Below, piece after piece: positions 9,787 to 19,404 of a stretch of DNA of 64,000 nucleotides (within the stretch, counting starts at the first letter, position 1; the number at the start of each line of letters is the position of its first letter). The DNA is taken from positions 620,001-684,000 of the forward strand of contig CAWGTW010000004.1 of the NCBI GenBank assembly GCA_963825565.1, read 5' to 3'. The DNA is from JBFGCT01 sp963825565 (GTDB taxonomy: Bacteria; Actinomycetota; Acidimicrobiia; Acidimicrobiales; Ilumatobacteraceae). The notes below the pieces were generated by a model. It searched no databases. It worked only from the letters and a program-made list of their open reading frames with translations, and was not told the origin of the DNA. The translations under genes were made by a program, and so were the position numbers.

Positions 9787-11295
9787 TCAGCCTCGGCCGC
9801 CGCGCTCGGCCAGGCGGCGAAGCGACTCGGCGAGTTCGGGGCTCAGCGCGTCGGGTGGCATCCGCCACGCCCAGTTGCCGGTGGTCGTCGATGGCACGTT
9901 CATCCGCGCCCGGGAGTCGAGCACGAGCAGGTCCTGCATCGGGAACACGACGGCGACCGCGGGTGATGACATCGCCGCTTCGATGAACGACCACACCGCT
10001 CGCCCAGTGTCGGCGTCGGCAGGGACCTGGTACGCGCGTGCGACCTCGTCCCTGGTCGAGGCGTCGAGCGACGACCACCACGAGGCGATCGTGTCGTTGT
10101 CGTGGGTTCCGGTGTAGACGACGCAGTCCTCGGTCCAGGCGGTGGGGAGATGCGGGTTGTCGGGCAGGCCGTCGAAGCCGAACTGGACGACGCGCATGCC
10201 GGGCAGGTGGTTGGCGGTTCGCAGGAGGTGGACGTCGTCGTCCAGGGTCCCGAGGTCCTCCGCGACGAAGGGCATGTCGGGGAACGCGGCGCGGACCGCG
10301 TCGAGGAAGTCCTGGCCCGGCCCATCGACCCAGCGGCCGCTCAGCGCGTCACGCGCGTCGGCAGCCGATTCCCAGTACGCGCTCAGTGCGCGAAAGTGGT
10401 CGATGCGTACGACGTCGCTCAGCTCGAGCGACCGCCGGAGGCGCGAGATCCACCACCGGTAGCCGTCCGCCGCCATGACGTCCCACCGGTAGAGCGGGTT
10501 CTTCCAGAGCTGGCCGGTCGCGCTGAAGTAGTCGGGCGGCACCCCGGACTGGGTGACCATCCGGCCGGCGTCGTCGAGGTCGAACTGCGCTTGGTGCAGC
10601 CAGACGTCAGCGGAGTCGTCGGCGACGTAGATCGGGAGGTCGCCGAGGATCCGGATCCCGCGTGCGCCCGCCGCGGCCCGGACCGCCTGCCACTGGACCT
10701 CGAAGAAGTACATGACCGCTTCCCACCGAGAGATCGTCTCGGCGAGCTCTCGGCGTGAACGCTCGATCGCCTCGGGGACGCGCCGGCGGATCGGGTCGGG
10801 CCACTCCCACCAGGCCGCGCCGGCGTGCTGTTCCCTGAGGGCGAAGAAGTGGCAGGTCGGCGTGAGCCAGTCGGCGCTCGTCCGGTAGGCCTCGAAGCCG
10901 GGCCTCCACGGATGATCGCGCAGGCCGAGGAACCGGTCCGCCGCCGCCGACAGCAGCGGGCGCTTCCGGGCGCGGAGCGCCTGGTAGGGGACCGTGGCAT
11001 CGGTGACGCGGTCGGGGAGCCCGGTGTGGTCGAGCAGGCCGGCCGCCACGAGACCATCGAGGTCGATCAGCCACGGGTTGCCGGCGAACGCCGACGGGCT
11101 GAAGTACGGCGACTCGTCGTTGCCGTTGATCGTCAACGGGAGGACCTGCCAGAGCGTCGCTCCGGCCGACGCCAGCCACGAGAGGTACTCGACGGCGGCG
11201 GCGCCGAGGGTGCCGATGTCGTCGCGCCCGGGGAGCGACGACGGGTGGAGCAGCACGCCGTGCGCGCGCGACGGGAACGGGTCCGATCCGGACAT
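9787..11295 (-). CDS. malQ: 4-alpha-glucanotransferase (GH77, amylomaltase)
   Basis: A 502-residue cytoplasmic enzyme that transfers glucan chains between maltodextrins. N-terminal GVLLHPSSLPG and WQVLPL are family hallmarks. The nucleophile region VRIDHFRAL, the acid/base FVAEDLGTLDD and YTGTHDNDT are all present. Length matches short, bacterial-type amylomaltases. It stands alone with no glycogen or maltose genes adjacent. The upstream lipoprotein gene on the same strand ends 136 bases away. Confidence 0.92.
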   Translation of the reverse strand: MSGSDPFPSRAHGVLLHPSSLPGRDDIGTLGAAAVEYLSWLASAGATLWQVLPLTINGNDESPYFSPSAFAGNPWLIDLDGLVAAGLLDHTGLPDRVTDATVPYQALRARKRPLLSAAADRFLGLRDHPWRPGFEAYRTSADWLTPTCHFFALREQHAGAAWWEWPDPIRRRVPEAIERSRRELAETISRWEAVMYFFEVQWQAVRAAAGARGIRILGDLPIYVADDSADVWLHQAQFDLDDAGRMVTQSGVPPDYFSATGQLWKNPLYRWDVMAADGYRWWISRLRRSLELSDVVRIDHFRALSAYWESAADARDALSGRWVDGPGQDFLDAVRAAFPDMPFVAEDLGTLDDDVHLLRTANHLPGMRVVQFGFDGLPDNPHLPTAWTEDCVVYTGTHDNDTIASWWSSLDASTRDEVARAYQVPADADTGRAVWSFIEAAMSSPAVAVVFPMQDLLVLDSRARMNVPSTTTGNWAWRMPPDALSPELAESLRRLAERGGRG

Positions 11296-11430
11296 GGCTC
11301 AGATCGTGCCAGGCCGGTGACGTGCGCACCAGCATCGCGTGGGCGGGGACCGCTCGATCCCTCCCGGCTACCGCGGTCTCGGTGTCGTTGGTCCCGGCGT
11401 CCGGCACCGGCGGCGCCGAGACCGTAGGCG

Positions 11431-12076
11431 TCAGCCCGTCGCCAGCGCGGGTGAGTCGATCGCCAGACAGGCGTCCTCGAAGGCGGCCTTCAGCTCGGCG
11501 TGCTCCTCGTGCAGGCTGAGGTGGCAGGTGACGATCCGGTCCCTCCCATCGACCCACCGTGCGATCTGCAGGTCGGTCCAGCCGAAGTGGTAGGTCTCGA
11601 GCACGGCACCGTTGTCGTCGACCTCGTCCCTGACGATCTCGAACTCCTCCGGGTTCCGGTACGACGCGGAAAAGGGCCTGCTCGACCGCCGCTGCCCACT
11701 CCGCGGAGGTGCGCGGCTCGCAGACACCAGCGCACTGCAGGCTCACCAGGTACGACGGCGGGTACGGATCGAAGCCGCTGCCGACCGGCGCCTGGAACTT
11801 CCACTCCAGGAACTCGTGCGGCTCCCACCCGACCGGGATCGGGGCGACGAGGCCTTCCTCCAACTCGACCTCCTCGAACGCCACCGACGGCGCAGCGACC
11901 GTGGTTTCGCCAGGGGTGGCGGACTCGGCGGGTGTGTTGGTGCCTCCCGGGGCATCGGTGTCGGCGACGGCGGTGTCACCCGGGGAGGCGGTCGGGCCGG
12001 CGTCATCGCCGCCGCTCCCACCACAGCCGCCGACGGCGAGCGCAATGCTCGTACACACGACCAGTGACCACTTCAT
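11431..12076 (-). pseudogene. putative lipoprotein, single frameshift
   Basis: Begins MKWSLVVCTSIALAVGGCGG: a signal peptide with lipobox GGC, so a lipid-anchored exported protein, followed by a Thr/Ala/Pro/Asp-rich linker and a globular domain. GGAGGT lies seven bases before the ATG at 12076. The frame breaks in the AAAA run at 11670-11673 (plus-strand coordinates). Removing one base joins WAAAVEQAL to SASYRNPEEFEIV and yields a coherent protein of about 214 residues ending at 11431. No family was recognised. A homopolymer error or a true frameshift are both possible. Confidence 0.6.
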
Positions 12077-12243
12077 GAGCCTGACCTCCTCGGAAGACGA
12101 ACCTCGTGATCGGCGTCCATCTGCCCACCACCGACGCACAGCCGATAGGGCCGCTCGTCATGGTCTCCCGTCACGTTCATCCGTGGCGACCGCCGCTGAC
12201 GTTCATCGTGCTCGGTCAGCTGGCGCGGCCGCCTCGCGGGTGA

Positions 12244-13098
12244 TCACACCGACAGCGGGAGGCCCGCCTCGGTGCTGGCGTCGGAGGTTGCGGCGGGCGG
12301 GGGGAGCGGCCGCTCGTCGGCGGAGTCGGCCGGCGATCGCCGGCCGCGTGCTCCGAGGACGATCAGGACGACGGCGGTGATCGTCACCAGGCCGCCGGCG
12401 ACGAGCAGGGTGATCGCGATCGGCATCAGCGCGCCGGACCGTGCGGCGACCTGGACGTCGGCGGTGACGGTCGGCGAGCCGTCGGCGTTCATCACGACGA
12501 CCGCCCAGCGGCCGCCTTGGGCTGCCCACTCCAGTTCCTGGACGCCATCGCCGGCCGCACTCGCCGACCAGAAGTCCTGATCGAGCGGTGGTGCGATCGA
12601 GCGGGTGCCGGTGACGGTCCGGTAGCGCGGTGTCCGCCCGTCGACCTCGACGATCTCGGCGTAGGCCGCATCCCGGAGGTACCGCTCGACGTCGTCGGCC
12701 CGGGCGATGCCGACGAACACGACGTCGGTCGAGCGGGCGCCGTCCACGCGCAGCCGGACGTCGACATCGAGCCAATCGAGCAGCCAGTCCGCGTCGCCCG
12801 TGTCGCCGTCGAGCCAGAGCTCGGTCGCCGCGATCGCGACGTCCTCGGTCTCCAGCCGGTCGAGCGTGAACTCGAAGTAGCCGTCGTCGTCGGTGACGGC
12901 GAGTTGGCCGAGGGCGGCAAACCCACCGCCGGCCGTCATCCCGAGACCGGGAAGCAAGAGCAGGCAGCCGATCACGATCGCCACGATGTGGCCGGCGTGG
13001 CGCGTCCGGCGAGCCGGGTGCGGTGCTGGACCCGGTGCCGTCGCCGGCGGCGGCGGCTCGGGCGGGGGGAACGTGTTGGGGGCGGAGTTCGTGTCCAT
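12244..13098 (-). CDS. hypothetical membrane protein with two TM segments
   Basis: 284 residues: a proline-rich cytoplasmic N-terminus, a hydrophobic segment at about 37-60 (IVAIVIGCLLLLPGLGM), an extracellular domain of about 150 residues, a second hydrophobic segment near 230-255 and a short charged tail. The layout (Pro-rich N-terminus, TM, extracytoplasmic beta-type domain, TM) recurs in actinobacterial surface proteins of unknown role. ATG at 13098. It lies between a frameshifted lipoprotein and a decayed PhoX-like fragment on the same strand. Confidence 0.75.
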   Translation of the reverse strand: MDTNSAPNTFPPPEPPPPATAPGPAPHPARRTRHAGHIVAIVIGCLLLLPGLGMTAGGGFAALGQLAVTDDDGYFEFTLDRLETEDVAIAATELWLDGDTGDADWLLDWLDVDVRLRVDGARSTDVVFVGIARADDVERYLRDAAYAEIVEVDGRTPRYRTVTGTRSIAPPLDQDFWSASAAGDGVQELEWAAQGGRWAVVVMNADGSPTVTADVQVAARSGALMPIAITLLVAGGLVTITAVVLIVLGARGRRSPADSADERPLPPPAATSDASTEAGLPLSV

Positions 13099-13212
13099 AC
13101 CGTCATCGTCCTCCTCGGCGGCCCCGATGTCATGGCGGTGGCCCGGTGTTCACCAGCTGGGGGAAACCCCACCATCGACGCTGCTCGGCCGGACTCGCTC
13201 GGGGGCCGGGCG

Positions 13213-14171
13213 TTACGACGTCGATGCAGTCATCGTCGTGTCCGTCGGCACCGTCCCTCGCGAGGAACAGGGGCTGGCCCCCTTCGACCAGATCACCGCC
13301 GGTGATCGGGACGCCGGGTTCTGTGTCTGCTGATCGATGATGCCGTGCGCCTGCACGTCGAAGAGGAACGGCGTGCCCTGCTTCTCGCCGAACAGGGTCG
13401 ACACGTCGACGATGCCCGAGCTCTCCCCGTTTCCGGCGTCGCCGAAGCCCCGGTCGAAGGCCATCGTCGGGTTGGGAAGCGAGCAGTCGAGCACGACACC
13501 GCGGGTGATGTCGGCGATCCGCTCGACGTGCGTGCCGTTGCTCTTCATCCGGACGATGCCCGCCTCGTTCCGGTTGGCGGCGCCGGCGCCGAACGGGGGC
13601 TCACCGGCGAGGGTGTCGAACTCCGCACGGTCCTCCTGGATGTAGAGCCGGCCGTCGTCGGCCCAGTCGAGGTTGTCGGGGGAGCGCAGCCGGCGGTTCG
13701 GGTCGGCGCCACCGTCGTCACCGTCGTCGACGATCTTCGGGTCGGCCTTCAGGTTCTTGAAGTCGGTCGTGATCGCGTAGATCGTGCCGAACGGGTCCAC
13801 GCCGCCGACGTAGGTGTCGACACCGGTCGAGGCGATAACCGTCTCGTTGCCCTTGCTCGGGTTGGTGGCGACGTCCTCGGGACGGGAGAACCCGAACGCC
13901 CCGACGGCCTGTTCCTGCAACCACAGGTTGCCCTGCGCCCGGGTAGCCGTTACTCGTCGCAGCCGGTTGCGCCGGTCTCCGAGGGCGTCCCGGTCGGGCC
14001 GCTGTCGATCGCCACCCATGTGCCCTTCGGCTTGCCGCTGCCGTTGAAGTCCGTCGGACTCGTGGCGCCGTCGTCGGCGACCCACAGGTCCCCGTGATGG
14101 CGCCGCCGATCGTCGCGCGCCAGCGGATCTCGGAGCTGCCCCGGTCTGCCGCCGCCCTCACAGCCGAGCAC
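13213..14171 (-). pseudogene. PhoX-like (DUF839) phosphatase remnant
   Basis: Homology to the C-terminal part of PhoX/DUF839 proteins is spread over three frames. DLWVADDGATSP lies in one frame up to a stop at 13950. A second carries GNLWLQEQ, SRPEDVATNP, SPDNLDWADDGRLYIQED and ESSGIVDVSTLFG. Near 13310 the frame changes again to ITGGDLVEGGQPLFL, which runs to a stop at 13130. No N-terminal half, signal peptide or start exists: the fragment begins about 25 bases after the LysM gene stop. Truncation plus at least two shifts indicates real decay rather than one sequencing error. Confidence 0.6.
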
Positions 14172-14195
14172 GTGTCGGCTGACCGTCCGATGACG

Positions 14196-15050
14196 CTACG
14201 AGGTGTAGAACTGCTCGACAGCGACGACCGAACCGCCGCTCACCTCGACGAACGTGGCAAAGTCGGAGAAGGTGTAGCCGGCCGGTGCGTCGGCAGCGGG
14301 TGCGGCACCGCTGACGAGGCGGGCGAACTCAGCGGCGCTGACATCGGCGCGCGTCGGGTCGTCGAGGTCACCGGTTGCGACCGTGACGACGGCGGTCGGC
14401 GCCAGGTCGACGCTCGCGCTCGGTTCGTCGAGCGTGCCGAAGCCCGACGCGCAGTCGACGGTCGGCTCGTCGGGAACTCCGTTGCCGTCGCAGGCGAACC
14501 ACTGACCGAGCGTGAAGGTCACCGTCGTGCCGTCGGAGTTGGTGTCCTGTGCGTAGTACACGCCGTCAGCGAGCGGGGTGGTGACCTGGTCGGTGCGGTC
14601 GTTGCTCAACGCCAGGTCGACCGTCGCCGGCCCGTACCCACCGCTCGCCGCGGCGCCGACGTCGCTCCGGATCGGCGTCGTCGTGCCGCTCGCCGTCGGG
14701 ATCGACGCACCGGCGGGCAGGTTGATCACGTCGCCCTGCAGGATCAGGTGATCGGACCCGTCGGGCCACGCATTCGCCGCGACGAGCTCGTCGAGCGCCA
14801 CCCCGGCGCGTTCCGCGATACCGGAGAGCGTGTCGCCGGAGACGATCGTGTAGGTGAGCACCGCCGGTTCGGTCGCCACCGTTTCGGGTGCGGGCTCCGA
14901 CGACGGGACCGAACTCGTCGATTCGGGCGAGATCGTCGACGTCACCGCCGATGACCCGTCGCTGCCGCAGCCGGCAAGGAGCCCGATCGCCAGCAGCGTC
15001 GGCACCACCCCACGAGACCGGAGATGGCGGCGGGATCGGCGTCTCGACAC
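14196..15050 (-). CDS. LysM-domain lipoprotein
   Basis: 284 residues. The N-terminus is basic, followed by a hydrophobic stretch and lipobox LLAGC, then a Ser/Thr/Pro-rich linker. A LysM domain follows at about residues 66-112 (YTIVSGDTLSGIAERAG, ending GDVINLP), expected to bind peptidoglycan. The C-terminal ~150 residues form an unassigned extracytoplasmic domain. It likely sits on the outer face of the membrane within the cell wall. The start is GTG at 15050. It diverges from the PCu(A)C gene, sharing a 125-base intergenic region. Confidence 0.82.
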   Translation of the reverse strand: MSRRRSRRHLRSRGVVPTLLAIGLLAGCGSDGSSAVTSTISPESTSSVPSSEPAPETVATEPAVLTYTIVSGDTLSGIAERAGVALDELVAANAWPDGSDHLILQGDVINLPAGASIPTASGTTTPIRSDVGAAASGGYGPATVDLALSNDRTDQVTTPLADGVYYAQDTNSDGTTVTFTLGQWFACDGNGVPDEPTVDCASGFGTLDEPSASVDLAPTAVVTVATGDLDDPTRADVSAAEFARLVSGAAPAADAPAGYTFSDFATFVEVSGGSVVAVEQFYTS

Positions 15051-15175
15051 CGGCGAAGTATGGCACGGTGATTCCCGGCGTCACGCGGCCGAGCGTCCGC
15101 CCGCGCCATCGTCCGATTGTCCGGTCTTTTCCCCGGATCGGGAACCAGGGACGGCCTGCGGGCGACCGAACACGC

Positions 15176-15667
15176 ATGAACGCACACACGATCAATGCCC
15201 TGTTCGTCGGGATCGGACTCGCGGCCGCCTCCGTCCTCGCGGCGTGCGGCAGCGACAGCTCCAGCTCCGACAGCACCGTTGCCGTGGTCGAGGGGGTGCC
15301 GCTGTCGATCGCGGACCCGTGGTCGCGCGAGCCGGCCGAGGGCCAGGAGATGACCGCGGTGTACGGGGTGATCTCCAACAGCACCGATCGGACGCTGCGC
15401 ATCGTCGGGGCGTCGAGCCCGTCCGCCGACCGCGCCGAACTGCACGAGACGACCGCCGCCGACGACGGCACGATGACGATGCAGCAGCGCGAGGACGGCT
15501 TCGTCGTGCCGCCGCAGGGGGAGCTCGTGCTCGAGCCGGGCGGCGCGCACATCATGCTGTTCGGCATCGACCCGGCGACCTACACCTCGCCGGTCGAGGT
15601 CACGCTCGAGACCGACATCCAAGACACGTTCACGTTCGAGGCCGAGGTCCGCGCGATCGGTGGCTGA
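15176..15667 (+). CDS. PCu(A)C-family copper chaperone lipoprotein
   Basis: 163 residues: signal peptide with lipobox LAAC, a Ser-rich linker, then a PCu(A)C domain. The copper-binding pattern is visible as LHETT, a Met cluster (TMTMQQ), and GGAHIMLFG near residue 125-130, matching H-x(n)-M-x(n)-H-x-M. The family delivers Cu(I) to cytochrome oxidase outside the membrane; the particular recipient is not shown here. ATG at 15176 gives the full signal peptide. Divergently oriented from the LysM lipoprotein gene. Confidence 0.85.
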   Translation: MNAHTINALFVGIGLAAASVLAACGSDSSSSDSTVAVVEGVPLSIADPWSREPAEGQEMTAVYGVISNSTDRTLRIVGASSPSADRAELHETTAADDGTMTMQQREDGFVVPPQGELVLEPGGAHIMLFGIDPATYTSPVEVTLETDIQDTFTFEAEVRAIGG

Positions 15668-15733
15668 TCGCCGGCGATCAGGTGCGGCCGACCGACGGAT
15701 CGACCTCCGGCGCGTGAGCCTCGGCGCCGGGCG

Positions 15734-16519
15734 TCATCGCTCCGACGGGGTCGATGTCGGCACAGCGCGGCGCCAGCGGGCGGCGGGGTCCTGGCCGTAG
15801 AACAGGCGGAGCTCGCGGTACAGCGCAGGCTCGTGCTCGCACAGCTCGAGCGGGCGGTTGAAGAACACCTCGGTGGCGACGGCGAAGAACTCGGCGGGGT
15901 TCGTGCCGGCGTAGGGGCGGAGCACCGGCGAGCCCTCGGCTCGCACGGCGTCGTAGGCGGTGGTGCACACCTCGACCCAGCGCTGCCTCGCCGCGTCGTC
16001 CTCGAGCGGCGGCGTCCCGTCGGTGACCCCGTCGAGCATGTCGAGCTGGTGGGCGAACTCGTGGTAGACGACGTTCTCCCCGCCGTCGGGGAAGCGAGCG
16101 CCCCGACGGGCCGCAGCCCACGACAGCACGACTGGCCCGCGATACTGCGCCTGGCCGAGGAGGTAGCGCGGTGCCGACGAGAACGTGCCCGCACCGGTCG
16201 GGTGTGTGCCTCGCAGGCGCACGGTCGAGGGGTGGACGATCACCGACGACACGTGGTCGTAGCCGTCGAGGTCGAGCCCGAGGAGCAGCATCGACGCCTG
16301 GGCCGAGATCAGGATCTTGATCGGCTCGGTCAGCTCGAAGCCGTTCGCCGCCTCCCAGCGGGTGTCGTGGAAGAAGCGGGCGACGAGTGACTCCATCCGC
16401 ACCTCCTCGTCGGCCGTGAGCATCGACCAGTGCCGGAAGTTGGCGACCAGGATCGGGCGCCACGCCGCGGAGAACTCCGGCTGGGCCGGCAGCAGCCAGG
16501 AACGCAGCCGGGTCAGCAC
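15734..16519 (-). CDS. mtfA: M90-family zinc-dependent peptidase (MtfA-like)
   Basis: 261 residues with the zinc-binding HEFAHQLDMLDG motif and the downstream EFFAVATEVFFNRP, as in MtfA/DUF980 peptidases. In Escherichia coli MtfA modulates the PTS glucose system by binding Mlc. No Mlc or PTS gene is near, so only peptidase activity is suggested. The gene is 24 bases downstream of glpD on the same strand, and may be co-transcribed with it. Confidence 0.88.
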   Translation of the reverse strand: MLTRLRSWLLPAQPEFSAAWRPILVANFRHWSMLTADEEVRMESLVARFFHDTRWEAANGFELTEPIKILISAQASMLLLGLDLDGYDHVSSVIVHPSTVRLRGTHPTGAGTFSSAPRYLLGQAQYRGPVVLSWAAARRGARFPDGGENVVYHEFAHQLDMLDGVTDGTPPLEDDAARQRWVEVCTTAYDAVRAEGSPVLRPYAGTNPAEFFAVATEVFFNRPLELCEHEPALYRELRLFYGQDPAARWRRAVPTSTPSER

Positions 16520-16543
16520 GGGCGCCTCGCCGATCCCACTCGC

Positions 16544-18235
16544 TCAGGCCAGGACGTCGACCGCGTGCTGGCTGATCGCCGGCGCGGGCGGGCCGGCCTT
16601 GACCGCCGGCGGGATCTGGTCGGGGCCGCCGAAGTACTCCGCGAGGCGGCGCTCGGCATCGTCGCCGAACAGGATCTCGGCCACCTCGCGCAGCCCGGCT
16701 GATTCCCGGATGTCGTCGTCGTGCACGACCATGTCGATCTTCGACCGGCGGCGCATGAAGTCCTCCAGCTTGGTGACCATTTCGGAGTGCGCAGCCGAGT
16801 GCAACTCGACGCGCAGGTAGTCGGCCGACCCCATGATGTCCTCGGCCATCGCCGGATCCTCACGGATCGCTTCGAGCATGGCGAACGCCCTGCGTCCGTA
16901 GCGGCGCCACAGGCGATCGGACAGCGGCTCGGTCTCGGGCTTGACCCGGTACCGGTCGAGCTTCATCAGCCGGGCCTGGCGGTAGAACTCCTTGCGCGTC
17001 GCCTTCGCCGGCTCGCCGTACCAGTTGTGGAGGTCCTTCTCGAGCGGGATCCCCAGGTCCTCGATCTCCGCCGCGACCTCCTCGCCGACGTTGAGGCAGT
17101 CGGTGAGCTTGCCACCGAAGATCGTGACGACCCGCTGCCGGTGGTCGACCTCGACCGCGTGCTTCCGGCTGAGCTTGGTCCAGTCGACGTCGGTCTGGTC
17201 GCTGCCGCTCGCCGCGACGACCAGCGGTCGTACGCCGCAGCGCTCGGCGATCACGTCCTTGCGGGTCAGCGGCTCGTCGAGGTCCATCCGGGCGTTGATC
17301 TGCTCGAGGAGGAACGAGATGTCGTCCTCGGTGACCTCGGTGAACGGGGTGTCGACCCTGGTGTCGGTCGTGCCGATCACCGACCGGCGACCCATCGGGA
17401 TCACGTAGAACAGCCGCTGCGTGTCGTCGAAGAACGCGAGCACCTTGTCGTGGTGCCTGGTCGTCAGTCGGGGGACGACGAGGTGGATGCCCTTCGAATA
17501 GACGATGCGGTGGTCGGTGGAGAGCCCCCACTGCTGGTTCAACTCGTCGACGAACGGTCCGGCGGCGTTGACGATCGTCCGCGCCGACGTGGTGAACTCC
17601 TCGCCGGTGTCGACGTCGCGCAGCCGTGCCTCCCAGCGGTCGCCGTCGCGGCGGGCAGCGAACAGTTCGACGTAGTTCGCGGCGGCCGCGCCGGCCTCGA
17701 TCGCGGAGCGGACGAACGAGAAGACGAACCGGCAGTCGTTGTCGATCAAGATGCCGTCGCGGTACTCGATGCCGCCGCGCACCCGGGCGGTGTTGATCGC
17801 CGGTTCCTCGCGCTCGATCGTGTCCCGGCTGAGCACGCGCGGGTAGCGCGTGCCGAACTGGCCGATCAACCAGTACCCGAGCGCGCCGAGGCCGGCGAAC
17901 CACGGCGGGTACGGGCCGGCCTCGTCGAGCGCGGCGTAGAAGCCGATCTGCTCGATGTTGTCCGGGTAGGCCTTCATCAACCGGTTGCGCGACCGGCACA
18001 GCTTCCACACCAGGTAGAACTCGTAGTTCTCGAGGTACTTGAACCCTCCCCAGATCAGGTTCGACGACGCCTGGCTGGTGAAGCTGGCGAAGTCACCCCG
18101 GTCGATCAAGGCGACCGACGCGCCGCGTCCGGCGAGCGAGGCGGCGGTCACCGCGCCGTTGATCCCGCCACCGACGATCAGCGTGTCGAACAGCCCGTCG
18201 CGCATCCGGGCGAGGTGGGTCTCACGCAGTGCCAT
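16544..18235 (-). CDS. glpD: FAD-dependent glycerol-3-phosphate dehydrogenase
   Basis: 563 residues. It oxidises sn-glycerol-3-phosphate to dihydroxyacetone phosphate and passes electrons to quinone at the membrane. The N-terminal FAD fold is DTLIVGGGINGAVTAASLAGRG, followed by SSNLIWGGFKYLE. YSKGIHLVVPR, IGTTDT and the C-terminal helical DAO_C region are present. Length fits GlpD. No glpK or glpF adjoins it, so regulation is unknown. It precedes mtfA by 24 bases. Confidence 0.9.
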   Translation of the reverse strand: MALRETHLARMRDGLFDTLIVGGGINGAVTAASLAGRGASVALIDRGDFASFTSQASSNLIWGGFKYLENYEFYLVWKLCRSRNRLMKAYPDNIEQIGFYAALDEAGPYPPWFAGLGALGYWLIGQFGTRYPRVLSRDTIEREEPAINTARVRGGIEYRDGILIDNDCRFVFSFVRSAIEAGAAAANYVELFAARRDGDRWEARLRDVDTGEEFTTSARTIVNAAGPFVDELNQQWGLSTDHRIVYSKGIHLVVPRLTTRHHDKVLAFFDDTQRLFYVIPMGRRSVIGTTDTRVDTPFTEVTEDDISFLLEQINARMDLDEPLTRKDVIAERCGVRPLVVAASGSDQTDVDWTKLSRKHAVEVDHRQRVVTIFGGKLTDCLNVGEEVAAEIEDLGIPLEKDLHNWYGEPAKATRKEFYRQARLMKLDRYRVKPETEPLSDRLWRRYGRRAFAMLEAIREDPAMAEDIMGSADYLRVELHSAAHSEMVTKLEDFMRRRSKIDMVVHDDDIRESAGLREVAEILFGDDAERRLAEYFGGPDQIPPAVKAGPPAPAISQHAVDVLA

Positions 18236-18365
18236 TCCCCCATGGTCGCACGGAATCGCCCCGGTCCCAACGGCGACGAGCGGCGATTTCGGGGGATCGG
18301 TCCCGGCGGCGGGGCGTCGGGGTGCGATCCCGCACGGGACAGGCCGAGCGAACCGTCGGTGCGAC

Positions 18366-19337
18366 TCAGGCCGAGTTGACGAGCAGCACCGAAGCGATGA
18401 CGCTCGCCGCGCCGACCGCGAGGGGCGCGGCGTAGCTGGCCCACCTCGGGTATGGCCTGTAGGCCGGTGCGAGCATCACCGCGCCGCAGAGTCCGCCGGC
18501 GACCGCGCCGCCGAGATGCCCCCCGATCGCGATGCCGGGGATGAAGAACGTGAGGAACAAGTTGAGCAGCAGGACCGTGCCGATGCCGGTGTTGAACGGG
18601 TTGACCCCCTGGCGCCACAGGCCGACGGCGGCCGCCGCCATCAGCCCGAACACGGCGCCCGATGCGCCGGCCGCGATGGCGCTGGAGCCGAACAGGACGA
18701 CGCCGAACGAACCCCCGAGCAACGACGCGAAGTACAGCAGGAGGAACCGCACCCGGCCGAGCGGCCGCTCGAGCATCGGCCCGAGGACGTACAGGAAGTA
18801 CATGTTGAGGCCGAGGTGCAGGATCCCGTAGTGCAGGAAACCCGAGGTGACCAACCGGTACCAGCCGCCCGGCTCGGTGAAGAAGCTCTCGCCTCCGCCG
18901 CGGTATTCGATCGGGACGGCGAGGATGTCCCGGCTGAGCCCCAGGTTGAGATGGGCGTCGGTCACCGCGCCCGCCATCGAGCCCAGGTCGCGGATCCACA
19001 GCAGGACGCCGACGAACACGGCCACGTTGGCGACGATCAGCGACAGGGTGACCAGGTTGGGCTGGCCGGCGCTCCAGAACTTCGCCCTGGTCTTGATGTC
19101 GGGCCGGGACGCCTTGGCACAGTCGACGCAGTGGCTGCCGACCGTCGCCTGCACGAGGCACGACGGGCAGGCGGGCTTGCCGCACCGCGTGCAGCGCCGC
19201 CCCGCGATGCGATCGGGATGGCGGTAGCACGTCATCGCCGTGCCGGCGGGGGCGGTGGGCGGTCCTGCCGGCTGGGGGAGGCCCGACCGCGGCGCGCCGT
19301 GGGGTCCACGCGGGGAGGGGGGCGGCGGCAGCGGCAC
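18366..19337 (-). CDS. rhomboid-family intramembrane serine protease
   Basis: 323 residues. A Pro-rich N-terminus precedes a B-box-like zinc-binding module (CYRHPDR, CTRCGKPACPSC, CVDC at about 37-80), then six or more transmembrane helices. The catalytic serine motif GASGAVFG (about 220) and histidine motif GGHLGGAVAG (about 270) are intact, as is the family LGLNMYFLY. It cleaves membrane proteins within the bilayer; the substrate is unknown. The GTG at 19337 keeps the Pro-rich segment; an ATG at 19235 would start at the zinc module. Confidence 0.9.
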   Translation of the reverse strand: MPLPPPPSPRGPHGAPRSGLPQPAGPPTAPAGTAMTCYRHPDRIAGRRCTRCGKPACPSCLVQATVGSHCVDCAKASRPDIKTRAKFWSAGQPNLVTLSLIVANVAVFVGVLLWIRDLGSMAGAVTDAHLNLGLSRDILAVPIEYRGGGESFFTEPGGWYRLVTSGFLHYGILHLGLNMYFLYVLGPMLERPLGRVRFLLLYFASLLGGSFGVVLFGSSAIAAGASGAVFGLMAAAAVGLWRQGVNPFNTGIGTVLLLNLFLTFFIPGIAIGGHLGGAVAGGLCGAVMLAPAYRPYPRWASYAAPLAVGAASVIASVLLVNSA

Positions 19338-19404
19338 GGCTCTCAGGCTACCGACGCGACCCGACGTCGCCCGATCGGCAAGCGTGAACGATCGGGGAAC
19401 GCGT

